From assembly GCA_949825065.1 (NCBI GenBank), contig OX463854.1, forward strand, positions 13,739,112 to 13,803,111: 64,000 nt of DNA, written 5' to 3'. Position numbers and translations under genes: made by a program. The notes below the pieces were generated by a model. That model was not told the origin of the DNA. It searched no databases and worked only from the letters and a program-made list of their open reading frames with translations. How positions within the stretch are numbered: position 1 is the stretch's first letter; every line of letters starts with the position of its first letter. Source of the DNA: Odontocerum albicorne. Taxonomy: Eukaryota > Arthropoda > Insecta > Trichoptera > Odontoceridae. Of the stretch, positions 21,855 through 34,189 are shown in pieces.

Positions 21855-21990
21855 TTTGTGTTGATCTATTCAGTTGCAAAGAGCGTCATACAGAAATATG
21901 TTTGTGTCGATCTATTCAGTTACAAGGAACGTCATACAGAAATATATTTGTGTCGATTTATTGTCACAAGGAGCGTCATACAGAAATAAC
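21855..21990. repeat. Tandem repeat, three 46 bp units
   Basis: Units start at 21855, 21901 and 21947. Each carries TTTGTGT(T/C)GATC and AGCGTCATACAGAAATA-like words; the third is a little shorter. The unit length is not a multiple of three, so it does not encode a repeated peptide in one frame. Confidence 0.85.
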
Positions 21991-24299
21991 AAGCCTAGTA
22001 AATAAAAAAATTGCAATCAGTAGGTGGATTAAAGCCTGAAATAACAAATACGTGAAAAAAGACAGCTAGGCCAATATTAAAGAAGCATGCGTGAGGGCAA
22101 TCATGATTTGAATTTAATCTAGAGTTGATAAAAATGAACAAAAAAATTGCCGAGAAATAAAAAATTGAAAATCTTCAGAGACATTAAAAGCAAAATACTT
22201 AGAGGGTAGAAATTGAAAAATTCATAACCGAGAAACATGTTATGTAGAAGATACAAAATGTGGAAAGGGTGGATATTATAAGAGTTCACTACATGGCGAT
22301 GCATGAAATATCCGTTTTGCAGTCGTCCTGCAAGAAGATGAAAGGATAGCTGAAAGTCAACATTTCTAACGAAGTAGTCCAGATGATTACATGCCTCAGG
22401 TAAACCAATAAAAAGGAAAAAAAATGTTCATATCACAATTCAAACACGGTGGTAATGTATGCAAATTTCCTAAATTAAGAGATGATTTTACAACCCGGGC
22501 TTAGAACTTGAGTTCGATACTTGGCATACGAATCACGGTTAAAAAAACGTGAATGGGGGAATTCCACAAAGTAAAAGGATACCGTAATGGCAAATGACAA
22601 TTGCAGCTGAGAGTAGTATGAACTATTGTGTTTTTAATAAAAATACAAACAAATCCCTATCATGGCAGACGTAATCTTCAGCGGTCTAATTATTTATTTT
22701 AATTAAAAAATTACAGTGGCGTGCTACATGAGGTAGAACGTATCACTCTCTCTTGAGAGCTAGAACTATCTAATGAAAACTGGAAGCCACGCTTTGACGT
22801 CGTAATTATATGCGCTAGCTTAAAAATGTTTGACTTACAAAATATTTCTATTCAATCTACATGGTGCAATTGAAAGCTTTACTTCATTGTAAAAGTTTTT
22901 TTCTTCCAATGTTTGATACGATTATGATGACTTACTTTCACCTACGAGGTAAGATGATCACAGCATCTCTGAAACATCTCTGACTGACGCTTTGAAGTTC
23001 CATTTTAGCCCCACACATGTTCTCACATCCGCTGCAACCATGGGCACAATTCTCCGTAGCCTCATTGAACTGTTTTTTTTGTTATTGCTTTCTCTATGCA
23101 GGTTAGCTAGATATTTCTGGTCGTGAAAAGAAGCCCTTCTCAAACAATAATTCTCCACAGATTTCAGAATTTGGCTTGTTTCTCCAAACGAACAGATATA
23201 TCTTCTGCAGATGTTCTTCAATTTAAACTTAGGGCATTCCTAGTTTTGTTATTTGCTATTTCACCATATTCCACGTTTTCGGAAGTCTTTCTCTATCCAA
23301 CCTTATTACATGGCTAGTAAGAAGTCTTTGGTAATGTGTGAGGTTTGCCATTATTCTAAAATATATGTTTTTTGAGAACTTCTGTAATCAAAACCTAGTA
23401 TTATTCTGCATTGAAAACCAAGAATTCTGCAAAAACACGGAATGTTGAAGTTGTTTTGCTACTATACGAAAAAAATTACCTAGTCTAGTTTATTCACATT
23501 TCAGCCTTTGAAAAATCTTTTGTAAAAACAATAAAAAACTTTGCCAATTAGCATTTTGTATTAAAATATATAAATACATTTTAATTAAGTAATATATTAA
23601 TCCAAAACGAAAACATTTTTTTATTTATAAGAAACTAGCCACATTTGAAATATGTAAAATATCGCAATATTTTTAAATATTACAACAAAGTTAATAAATA
23701 CACTGTTCAGAAAAACATCTGAGAAAAAAAAGGGAGCAAATTCTCGCCCACGAACTTCCCCCTTAAATGAGAAAACCGAAGCGATGACTGACAGGAACAA
23801 TCTATTTGTAATGCAAAAATAATTATAAAAGGCAAAGAGAACGTAGGAGGCGTTAAGGAGAAACAAGAAATAATGAAAGGGTTCTACGAGACGGCCCTGT
23901 CTTTAAACTTTTGAATCTTTTTACATGCTACAATCTAACTAAACCACAATACGTTGAGGCAAATTCTTAGTGATTCTCGTTTTGTCATTAAAACATAAAT
24001 TAACACTTGATTGGAATTATAAGAAAATAATGGGAAACGGTAAAGCAATATCAAAAACACAAAGAAAATCTGAATACGAGTAGAATGAAGAGTCCAACAG
24101 ATAAAACATTAATGAATTGTTGAATATAATAAAATGCTCTAAGGAAATACAATCAATAAGGTTTATGCCAACCTTCAGCCATTTCAATGAAATTTTATAG
24201 TTTATAAATTTACCTCTATAAGGCATTTTATTCTGCTGATTATACCTTCACATCGTCTTGGAACATTGATCTGCTGAATATCAAAACATTGTGTTTGAT
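21991..24299. other. Noncoding DNA with unassigned scraps
   Basis: A B-box-like GAGTTCGATACTT near 22511 may be a SINE scrap. The frame at 22958-23221 (minus, 87 codons) is unrecognised. Nothing else is supported. Confidence 0.4.
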
Positions 24300-24303
24300 C
24301 TGT

Positions 24304-25527
24304 TGTCACACCTTTTCCTATTTTTTAGAATAATTTAATTTACACATTTGATTAAGTAAATCAAGTTTACCAAATTCCAATCTTACCATGTGTGACGCCT
24401 GCTCAGCTCAGCCGCGTGAAAAAGGAACAAGTCCTCTTTGATCTCAGGGTTCGTTGGATTCCTTGAATTCTGAGTAACTCTCTCTCAAATCCTTTACCAG
24501 GACAAGGGGGACAATTAAAAGAGATATAATTTTAAAAACAAAGAAGTTTACTATATATAAATGGATTAATTAAAAAAAAAAACCTTGAGCGTAGCTCTAG
24601 GAAAAAAAAGTTTTAAGTTCGGTTCCCGAATCAGTGGCTCGAAGGTTGTGTTGTGATAATTCAAACAAAGGGGTTTAGAATAGCAATTTCTTAAGGAAAG
24701 CCAGGGCAGAAGGTCCCGTCACGAAATCCAGCATTAAACATAAACAAAGAATATATTCACCCAAAATTGCTAGATAGAGTCCTGAAGCGTCCATGTATGT
24801 GGCAGAGAAATGCAGGGAATAATTCTGGCAGCTATCGGCCTGTTGAACGGCGCAGGTCGTAATCAGCGCGTAGAGAGGTCCGTCAGCTCAGCGGTCACAA
24901 TCCAAAAAAAGCTGGGGACCGTGCAGCTCCCCCTTTTAAAGACAATCGCAAGAGAGGGGAGAACTATCTCCATCTCCCTTAGTAATACAAGTAGCGACAA
25001 ATGTACAGACGTGGAACTACAATGTACTTTGGCATAACGTCATCGAAAGATGTTTTCAGGAATTATACCTGGGTGTCTCAGATAACAAGCGGTGTTTTGA
25101 GACAATGGCACAAGGAGATTTTATTATCCAACCCTTTTACCTTTTTTGTATATATGATATCTTACTTCTTAACTTTCAAAACAACAATCTTCGGTGCTTC
25201 AGGGAATTCGGGACAATGGTTTGAGGCCCGAGCGCTGACCACCTAGGAGACTTTATCCTTTTATTGCTATGCATTATAACATTCTATTTCTTTATCTCAA
25301 AAAAAAACAACAGCGGTGTTCTTTTGGGATTTCGCGTAAGGATTGAAGTCGGCACGTCACTATTATTCCATCATTTATTGCCTTGCATTATAATATTTCA
25401 TTTCTACACTCAAAAACAACAACAAAGTGATTCATGGATCTGGATACGCGACTTATAAAACATGACATATCGAGAATTTACAGCAACGAGGACGCACATA
25501 TGCAATTTATCAAATATAGTCCTCACA
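24304..25527 (+). mobile_element. Solo LTR, copy 1, TSD CTGT
   Basis: A 1224 bp sequence beginning TGTCACACC and ending TCCTCACA, so with TG...CA termini, flanked by CTGT at 24300-24303 and 25528-25531. It aligns along its length with 41120-42327, which has different flanks. Both carry a CCTTGAGC/GCTC(A/T)AGG inverted motif and a conserved TAACGTCATCGAAAG word. No gag-pol lies beside it. TG...CA ends plus a 4 bp duplication fit an LTR retrotransposon that has lost its interior by LTR-LTR recombination. Orientation is nominal. Confidence 0.85.
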
Positions 25528-25531
25528 CTGT

Positions 25532-26472
25532 CCAGACTGTTTGTTTGCTGAAATGTAACAGTTTACGTACTATAAAATCAATAAAAGCACAGGCCTATTT
25601 CTTCCACAAAATGCCCGATAATAATATGTTTTTATGAGATATCTTTATAACTTACTGGTTCCTAGTATATTGATATCGAATTATATTACGTAGAACCTGA
25701 AAGGAATCTAGAGACTTCTGATATAGGTATAAGCGAATGCAAAATAGATTTCTGCTACACCTTTATTACAAAGAGTGTGAATTTTACCCATCACTCTATT
25801 CCGAATGTGTAATGGGTATGCTTGATTACAACTACTTAGGCATTCGACAAGATCTACGTATCTGTTAATACATATATACTCGTACATTGCAAACTGGAAA
25901 AATATCTTACCCTTGGTTGATTGAGAAACTTGAGTTTAATGTACTGTACAATTATTAAAGTAATTCTGTCTTCAATCACTGAGCTGATAAGAGTGTTAGT
26001 ACTTGTAAACGGAATGATTATATTGAATGAGTTTTCTGGTATCGTTATCTTCCTTATTTCGGCGAATAAATTGAGGATCGAACTCCTTAATAAACTATGC
26101 TGACATAACTGAGCCACTTCACAGGAAAGCATGAGTAACGTTGTACCTGTTGTCACAATGTTTTGAAGGTGTATAGACTTTTTATTTTCTTATTATTTTA
26201 TATTATTATTGTGAAAAAAAAAATCATGAAGGATAATCAATCGTAACGTTTGTTTTGTGAAAATCAAATTTTTATTGTTTAAATAAGATTTCGGAAATCT
26301 GTCAAACTATTTTTAATATATTTAAATTTCTGTGAATCATTTCAAAGTAAGTTTTTGTTCTTGAAAAAGTTTTTCGGTTCAGTACATGCAGTTAGGGCTT
26401 TGAGTATAATATGTTTGATTGAAAAAAAAAAGGTTCTCAAAATTTGCTTTTTCCATTCCTAGTTCTTTGAAG
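25532..26472. other. Noncoding DNA, nothing recognised
   Basis: Overlapping frames on both strands near 25854-26156 have no motif. Confidence 0.4.
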
Positions 26473-26568
26473 AAGGTAATTTTCTACAAATATAACTTTG
26501 TGATAAATAAAGTATATCACTTTTGTACATGTTTCCTTCAAACTGTTAACATTCGTCGATCTCATTTA

Positions 26569-27399
26569 CGAGGCATATCCAGAAAGTAAGTGTACTGAAT
26601 TTTTGTAGGTTACATTTTTTTTTATTTAAACAAAAAAATTACGTGGTTACCGTAGTACATATGTAAGCTATTTTACGACATAGTCGCTATTCCTCTCAAT
26701 GCAGGTAGTGAAGCGGGGTATCAACTTTTTGATGCCTTCCTCGAAGTAGTTTTCCGCCAACCCCTCCGTCCACTTCTCCACCTCCTCCTTTTCCTCCTCG
26801 TCGGTTGAAAACCTTTTTCCACCCATGTGCAGCTTCAGGGAGGTAAAGAGATAGTAATCTGAAGGTGCTAGGTCAGGGAAATGCGTGGGATGGTTCAGGA
26901 CATCCCATTTAAACGAGGCGAGCAGTTCCTTCGAGTTGATGGTCTCTCCTTGAGGCATATATTCAATTAAAATTATGCTTTGACAGTCCCAAAACACGGA
27001 TGCCATGATTTTCTTGGCTGAAATTGTGGTTTTGAACTTTTTGGCGGAGGGTGAAGAGGTGTGACGCCACTGTTGAGACTGCCTTTTGGTTTCAGGCGTG
27101 CAGTGTGCAGCCCAAGTTTCATCTCCAGTAACGATGGAGCGGAGAAATTCATCTCCATGGAATTTGCAGCGCCTCAAAAACTCTTGCCCGGCATTATTTA
27201 TTTGGCAGTTTGCGGAAGATTGGATTGACATTTTTCACGAAACGTGTTGTCGCGTCGACACTTCTCAACGTACTGACCTCGAACCGGTCTCGTTGCGGAG
27301 GGGAAGGGTCATGCTACACGGAAGTGTAGCCAACATGTCGAAAATAAAATCCATCCGGTCGTGAGAGCCTCAGTACGCTTACTTTCTGGATACGCCTAG
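26569..27399 (-). mobile_element. Internally deleted mariner, unit 1
   Basis: 831 bp with inverted ends (left CGAGGCATATCCAGAAAGTA, right the same with few changes) and TA at 26567-26568 and 27400-27401. About 0.45 kb shorter than a full mariner. Non-autonomous. Confidence 0.9.
26668..27231 (-). pseudogene. Mariner transposase remnant, unit 1
   Basis: 187 open codons. The helix-turn-helix N-terminus is missing; the frame enters at NNAGQEFLRRCKFHGDEF. TGDETW holds the first catalytic Asp. TINSKELL is joined directly to FKWDVLNHP, so the block with the second Asp (HDN) is deleted. LAPSDYYLF keeps the third Asp. The end reads CIERNSDYVVK, differing from units 2 and 3 (NGDYVEK). Cannot catalyse transposition. 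Confidence 0.9.
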
Positions 27400-27616
27400 T
27401 AGTTTCAATATATTTGTTAGAAGAAATCACATCGACATAATGACATGTAATGTAATCGATTTAGTATAATTTCGAAAGGAACAAATGCTAGAGATTTAAA
27501 TATTGATGTCGATATATGGTAAGGTAATTTTCTACAAATATAACTTTGTGATAAATAAAGTATATCACTTTTGTACATGTTTCCTTCAAACTGTTAACAT
27601 TCGTCGATCTCATTTA

Positions 27617-28447
27617 CGAGGCATATCCAGAAAGTAAGTGTACTGAATTTTTGTAGGTTACATTTTTTTTTATTTAAACAAAAAAATTACGTGGTTACCG
27701 TAGTACATATGTAAGCTATTTTTCGACATAGTCGCCATTCCTCTCAATGCAGGTAGTGAAGCGGGGTATCAACTTTTTGATGCCTTCCTCGAAGTAGTTT
27801 TCCGCCAACCCCTCCGTCCACTTCTCCACCGCCTCCTTTTCCTCCTCGTCGGTTGAAAACCTTTTTCCACCCATGTGCAGCTTCAGGGAGGTAAAGAGAT
27901 AGTAATCTGAAGGTGCTAGGTCAGGGAAATGCGTGGGATGGTTCAGGACATCCCATTTAAACGAGGCGAGCAGTTCCTTCGAGTTGATGGTCTCTCCTTG
28001 AGGCATATATTCAATTAAAATTATGCTTTGACAGTCCCAAAACACGGATGCCATGATTTTCTTGGCTGAAATTGTGGTTTTGAACTTTTTGGCGGAGGGT
28101 GAAGAGGTGTGACGCCACTGTTGAGACTGCCTTTTGGTTTCAGGCGTGCAGTGTGCAGCCCAAGTTTCATCTCCAGTAACGATGGAGCGGAGAAATTCAT
28201 CTCCATGGAATTTGCAGCGCCTCAAAAACTCTTGCCCGGCATTATTTATTTGGCACTTGGCGGGAGATTGGATTGACATTTTTCACGAAACGTGTTGTCG
28301 CGTCGACACTTCTCAACGTACTGACCTCGAACCGGTCTCGTTGCGGAGGGGAAGGGTCATGCTACACGGAAGTGTAGCCAACATGTCGAAAATAAAATCC
28401 ATCCGGTCGTGAGAGCCTCAGTACGCTTACTTTCTGGATACGCCTAG
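27617..28447 (-). mobile_element. Internally deleted mariner, unit 2
   Basis: Same 831 bp element 1048 bp downstream, with identical TIR and TA context. Differs from unit 1 at a few sites, including TTTTTCGACATAGTCGCC near the stop. Confidence 0.9.
27716..28279 (-). pseudogene. Mariner transposase remnant, unit 2
   Basis: Same 187-codon frame with the same two deletions. Unique change EEEKEAVEKW (Ala where the others have Glu). Starts MSIQSPAKC, like unit 3. Confidence 0.9.
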
Positions 28448-28664
28448 TAGTTTCAATATATTTGTTAGAAGAAATCACATCGACATAATGACATGTAATG
28501 TAATCGATTTAGTATAATTTCGAAAGGAACAAATGCTAGAGATTTAAATATTGATGTCGATATATGGTAAGGTAATTTTCTACAAATATAACTTTGTGAT
28601 AAATAAAGTATATCACTTTTGTACATGTTTCCTTCAAACTGTTAACATTCGTCGATCTCATTTA

Positions 28665-29495
28665 CGAGGCATATCCAGAAAGTAAGTGTACTGAATTTTT
28701 GTAGGTTACATTTTTTTTTATTTAAACAAAAAAATTACGTGGTTACCGTAGTACATATGTAAGCTATTTTTCGACATAGTCGCCATTCCTCTCAATGCAG
28801 GTAGTGAAGCGGGGTATCAACTTTTTGATGCCTTCCTCGAAGTAGTTTTCCGCCAACCCCTCCGTCCACTTCTCCACCTCCTCCTTTTCCTCCTCGTCGG
28901 TTGAAAACCTTTTTCCACCCATGTGCAGCTTCAGGGAGGTAAAGAGATAGTAATCTGAAGGTGCTAGGTCAGGGAAATGCGTGGGATGGTTCAGGACATC
29001 CCATTTAAACGAGGCGAGCAGTTCCTTCGAGTTGATGGTCTCTCCTTGAGGCATATATTCAATTAAAATTATGCTTTGACAGTCCCAAAACACGGATGCC
29101 ATGATTTTCTTGGCTGAAATTGTGGTTTTGAACTTTTTGGCGGAGGGTGAAGAGGTGTGACGCCACTGTTGAGACTGCCTTTTGGTTTCAGGCGTGCAGT
29201 GTGCAGCCCAAGTTTCATCTCCAGTAACGATGGAGCGGAGAAATTCATCTCCATGGAATTTGCAGCGCCTCAAAAACTCTTGCCCGGCATTATTTATTTG
29301 GCACTTGGCGGGAGATTGGATTGACATTTTTCACGAAACGTGTTGTCGCGTCGACACTTCTCAACGTACTGACCTCGAACCGGTCTCGTTGCGGAGGGGA
29401 AGGGTCATGCTACACGGAAGTGTAGCCAACATGTCGAAAATAAAATCCATCCGGTCGTGAGAGCCTCAGTACACTTACTTTCTGGATACGCCTAG
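28665..29495 (-). mobile_element. Internally deleted mariner, unit 3
   Basis: Same element; the right TIR has CAGTACACTT where units 1 and 2 have CAGTACGCTT. TA flanks preserved. Confidence 0.9.
28764..29327 (-). pseudogene. Mariner transposase remnant, unit 3
   Basis: Same 187-codon frame and deletions. Shares MSIQSPAKC and NGDYVEK with unit 2, and EEEKEEVEKW with unit 1. Confidence 0.9.
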
Positions 29496-29616
29496 TAGTT
29501 TCAATATATTTGTTAGAAGAAATCACATCGACATAATGACATGTAATGTAATCGATTTAGTATAATTTCGAAAGGAACAAATGCTAGAGATTTAAATATT
29601 GATGTCGATATATGGT

Positions 29617-30355
29617 ATAAGTTAATTTGTGGAATCGATTGGGACTTGAGGTTGTATATTTAGTTCATATAAATCAATTTCACTTTTGAGAAATCAAATT
29701 ACAAATTTAAAAAATAATAAAAGGGTTAGCAAAGCATATATTATTAAATTATTTATGCGTCAGTGCCTTTACGGTAAACCTTTACTTTACCTCTACTTAA
29801 GGGATGTAGCAGCTGTTAAAAAAGATCTAGAAGTATTCTATTCTATTTTCATAGAAATTATTATCCTACTTCATTATTTTCGCTAAGGACTATATCCAAA
29901 CATTGCATGTCATATTATAAACTTGACACATGCAAGTTATAATTTCACTGTCAGACCTTGGACCTTTGGAATGTTTTAAATTTCGATCTTCTTGTATTTT
30001 ATTTTAATTACAAAATAATGTTTAACATGTCTGAGATTTTAACAGAAAATTGGTACTCAAAATTCAAGCAGTAAGGAATTAGTTTTAACTATGTGTCAGG
30101 AAAAAAACACATCAGACTATATTAAAAGATCAAGTTTTGTCACGATTTGATTGATTTAATGGAGAGAGTGATTATATTACGAGTATACACAAATCGGACT
30201 ATCAGAAGTTAACTTTTATACACCATCTTTAATCAAAATAAGGAGCAACAAATATATTTGAACGGTCATGTAGCATGCAGAACCAAGAATCGCAAAGTCT
30301 GTAACATATTGCTTTCAAGCTGCTTTATTATTGTGTATTGAGCACTCTAGGGGGA
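29617..30355. other. Noncoding DNA, nothing recognised
   Basis: Right after the array the sequence ATAAGTTAATTTG resembles the array start AAGGTAATTTT, a possible short homology at the breakpoint. Confidence 0.4.
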
Positions 30356-30480
30356 GAGTTTGCTCCTTAAAAGGGTATCGAACCCGGAACTTCTGGAAGC
30401 TGGAAGCAAGCGTCTTGCCAACTAGAGTACGGAGATCGGCTTGTCAACTACCTATCAACTAGGCCATGGAGGCGGAGATT
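30356..30480 (-). mobile_element. tRNA-derived SINE
   Basis: Minus strand: CATGGCCTAGTTGATAGGTA (A-box-like), a second A-box-like CTCTAGTTGGCAAGACGC, then B box CGGGTTCGATACCC. Two A-box-like words suggest a partial internal duplication or two joined heads. Confidence 0.65.
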
Positions 30481-30820
30481 TATTAATAAAATAAACATTA
30501 ATAAAATAAACAATTAACATTTTTTTCCACCATGAATATCGAATATTAAATCCTTAACACCTCATTTGGAAGAATTTGTCAAATTAATGATAACAATACG
30601 TTACTTTTCATTCAAAAATTGATCGTAATATTTATTTATTATTATTTAAGCCATTAGGCTCACACTATAGTAAATATTCAAAACGATCATTTAAAAAATA
30701 AATATACTGCAAAAAAATCATTTCCAATCAAAAACATGTTGTACAGCCAGCAGCGCTTAGAAAGCAGTTGATGTATTATTGTTAAAAAAACATAATAAAT
30801 TGTTTCCTTTTTAGTAATAT

Positions 30821-30925
30821 TTTCGTGGCCAAGTTGGTAAAACGCTTATCTGTCACCCGGGAGTTTTATGTTCCATTTCCAATGGTGCCTAAATATAAAT
30901 ATGGTTCCCTGTCTGCACTTTTTTC
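30821..30925 (+). mobile_element. tRNA-derived SINE, main family
   Basis: A box TGGCCAAGTTGG (30826-30837) fits the consensus. A weakened B box GTTCCATTTCC follows, then AATGGTGCCTAAATATAAAT and ATGGTTCCCTG as in the copies at 15570 and 61105. Confidence 0.65.
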
Positions 30926-33231
30926 CCAATACTTGTTTTACCTTCTTGATTAAGAATCATACAAATTGCCTCTTAAAAATGAGGACTAAAATTAATACTG
31001 TTTAAAACAGAATTATTTCTTAAAACAGAATTATTATGTAATATTGTACAATTATCATATTCAAATATCATACACTAAAGTTTTAAATGATCGATTAAAA
31101 GTTGTACGAGTTTTTTGTTTTGTTTTATAATTAAACCTTCGTAGGTCAGTCGACTACAAGGCCAAAACATATGAGCTAAAATCTTCTATGCGAGGCTTTT
31201 AAGTTATTTCCTAATGAAACAATAGCTTCTTAAACACGTTTATGCCGATAACGTCGGGCACCAGGTGAAAGCAATTATAGTGTAATAAAAAGAAAAACCC
31301 CAGCGAAAAAACAATTTATTAACGCCAAATAAAGAATACAAAACACACGCCTAACAAAACGATTGATGTATATCGTAAAAGAACTCAGTTTTTCTATTGT
31401 AACAGAAAGTGTTTGGATTTATTTTGGTATACTGGCTTAATGACTTTGATATTCCTACAAAACATACTCCAGAAATTCTTATATCTACCAAAATAATGTA
31501 GTTTAGAATACTACAATAATATACTATAGATCAGCAATTTTAAATCTCATTTCACTTTATGTTACTTTAACTTATAAAGTATACACTTCTGGTTTGTTGA
31601 TTCAGTTAATTCGTTGGTAAATTTAACTCTTATGTATAATTTATCTTACTAGTTAGTTCGTTGAACTTCTTAAATGGTAACTCGTACTTTATTTGTTGAG
31701 TTTGTGATGAAGCAGCAATGCCAACTCCAACAAGACAATAGTTTAACAAATTTGAATGGAGTGTAAAAAAGATCACTATATTTCAAGTAATAAAATAACA
31801 TTACATAAATTCAACATTTTAAAAAGAAAAAATACATTTTTTAAGAAACATAATAAAATCCAATACTACCATCAACGACTAAAAGATAGTATTGAAGATC
31901 AGGATAAATAATAATGGGAATCCACAACTCTATTTATTCATTTAAATTATATTTATTAATTTATTATGAGTCCATTGCACATTACAGTTTTCTTCAATTC
32001 ATACAACGATGAAAAGAGATGTACGAATTTTCCTAATTTGTACGTCTCTTTTCAACAACAACATTATTGAAAAGAGATTTGATTTTTAAACCCTTGTTTG
32101 CAACACGTCAACGACGAAGCTAGTATATGTAAGTAAAATACGGGTTCTAGAGTATTGTATCATGGATATTAAACAAGGGTTTAAAAAATAAGGTGGCTAA
32201 ACTGAAGAATCCAATCAGAAAATCTCTGAAAAGGCTAATTAGACAAATGATAGACTTTTATTCTCAACCTGAACCAGTTATTGATTAATTCTCTATATAA
32301 AATCTATGCACGTGTACTAAAATGTGTGATTATTTTGTTAACTTTTTCGACAGATTCACTCATCAAGAATATTCAAAAGAGAATTTTCTGGGTATTATGT
32401 TCCTCTAAGAATTATCAGTTGAAAAGCTATGCACGATGAAGAACACTTTGTACATAAAATAACCCACATCATTTTCCGCTCCGGTCTTCTCCAAAATGTA
32501 GATTTATTCAACCTGTGGGTTATACCCAAGTAATTAATCGTTTCTCACAACATGTTTGAGGAGGTACACCTTATATTAAATACACATTGAATGTGCCTTA
32601 TGTAACGTATAATAGTTTCTCCATATGAGTACGTATTTATGTTCCTTTATAAATAAATTGATTAATTATTTATTTCTTTTAATAAATTGATGAATGATTT
32701 CCGAAACATTTTACATAATCAGAATTGCTGTATGGAAACTTGAGGCTAGATTCCCACTTGACCGCAGGTCAGGTCGCTTTGGGGTTGTCCTTAAGCTTGC
32801 TGTAGCATAATCAAGAGACGACATGCTACCATATATTTTATCAGTGTTCCAAGCTAGTATCAACATGCGTATCTGATGTTTTTGGTGCGGAGATGTACAC
32901 TGATTATGATTTTAATTTAGAGATTATACTCGTGTAACTTTTGCAAGTAAGATTCTGGTAAAACCGCGGTCAAAGTAACAATTAAAAAATATATATATAT
33001 ATAAGGAAGATATTTAAGACCCATAATTTTTCCAGCCAACTAGAAAACCTTTCATAATATTTTAAAGTTATACGAAGATTCCTGCCTACTAAAAACAAAA
33101 TTCTACTCATGCAATCTCAGCTTTTTCTGATTGTTGACTAGGCGAATGTCTGTCTGTTACACTACTCTCAAACATACGTTGTTTTTTTGCCTTCCCAGAT
33201 CACCGCTTTTTTTTAAACAACGTTATTTACT
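30926..33231. other. AT-rich noncoding DNA
   Basis: A 17 bp hairpin (GAAAAGAGATGTACGAA-like arms) lies at about 32010-32053. Frames near 32360-32440 faintly resemble a LINE tail (IQKR) but are not claimed. Short (AT)n tract near 32988-33002. Confidence 0.4.
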
Positions 33232-33321
33232 GTCCAAGCAGTGAGACTCTGGAACCAATTTCAGACTCGATCTGCCCTTGGCATACTTCAAAACGAGACT
33301 GAAAAAACTCTTAATTTCTAG
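33232..33321 (+). pseudogene. LINE ORF2 extreme C-terminus
   Basis: The last 29 codons before TAG read VQAVRLWNQFQTRSALGILQ and end KTLNF. This fits the LINE end pattern (A)VRLWN.LP..IR.A.SL..FK..LK. A decayed 3' UTR may extend to about 33545 (CATCTGGCAATAAGCCCACC). A related minus-strand piece is at 46558-46605. Confidence 0.65.
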
Positions 33322-34189
33322 TCAGTAATATACCGAGCTTCTTTCTTGATATTTTTTCTCTGCACTACCTATTTCTTTGCCTCTGATTGATATCTCATTT
33401 TTACTTTTATTATGAGTATATTGTTCATAAATTTTATAAAAACGAACAGTCATTTAAATATTTTTTGTGTCATGTAACTTCTTTTATTTACTTTGTCTAG
33501 TTGATTGGATAAAATTGCCATCTGGCAATAAGCCCACCAGATTGTTTTACAAAATTAATTGTTTAGTAAATAAATGAATGTACAAAACTATTTTCAAATT
33601 TATTTCAAAGGTAAATATGAAGATTTATTACAATGGATTATTACCATAGTTTTCCATTAGGTTTCCCCCAATCTTCCATAGTTTATTTTACTAATTACCA
33701 ATCATTGCTGCTTTGATTTTACCACCGTAATAAAGGAATTGATATTTGTGACCCTTGTTCTTCGCTATACTCCCTCAATAAAAATGGGATATATGATACA
33801 TCACATACTGAGCGAATTTCATCTTTTGCGTATTCTCCGTTGTTGTAAGCGTCTAAGTTTCGGCACATTGTTGGCAAAATGCATAATTTCAAGCATACAT
33901 ATTAATTATTTTCAGGGTATTTGTTAGTTTGTCAAATGCGATCTATCCCAATTAGATACGTTTTGATAATTTATTTTGTTTTACAAATGAAATACGTTTT
34001 TTGAGATGATAATTTTCTTTAACGAGTAATATATGTGCTCATTTTACACTTATATTTTAGATGTTGAATGACTTAAAGAGTCTAATAAGTAAAATATATA
34101 ATATTTGTGGAGAAAAAGATTAGAGAATTTATATGGCGAAATCTAAACTCACAGTGATAGGAAGATGTAAAAGGTAAAATAAATGCGAT
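33322..34189. other. Probable LINE 3' UTR remains, then unassigned DNA
   Basis: The words GCAATAAGCCCACCAG near 33528 recur in altered form near 19896 and 48353. The rest shows nothing. Confidence 0.35.

Larger units (their letters stand above)
26473..29616. repeat. Three tandem copies of a 1048 bp unit
   Basis: Units begin at 26473, 27521 and 28569 with AAGGTAATTTTCTACAAATA and each ends GATGTCGATATATGGT. Each unit holds one TA-flanked mariner deletion derivative plus about 96 bp of left and 120 bp of right flanking DNA. Only a handful of base differences separate the units. Because flanking DNA is copied too, this is a segmental triplication, not three transpositions. Confidence 0.95.

Noticed and set aside
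21855..21990. CRISPR array
   Set aside because: Units are contiguous without unique spacers, and the sequence is eukaryotic.
27086..29460. 92-codon plus-strand frame present three times
   Set aside because: Antisense to the mariner remnant and its 5' region; repeated only because the unit is triplicated.
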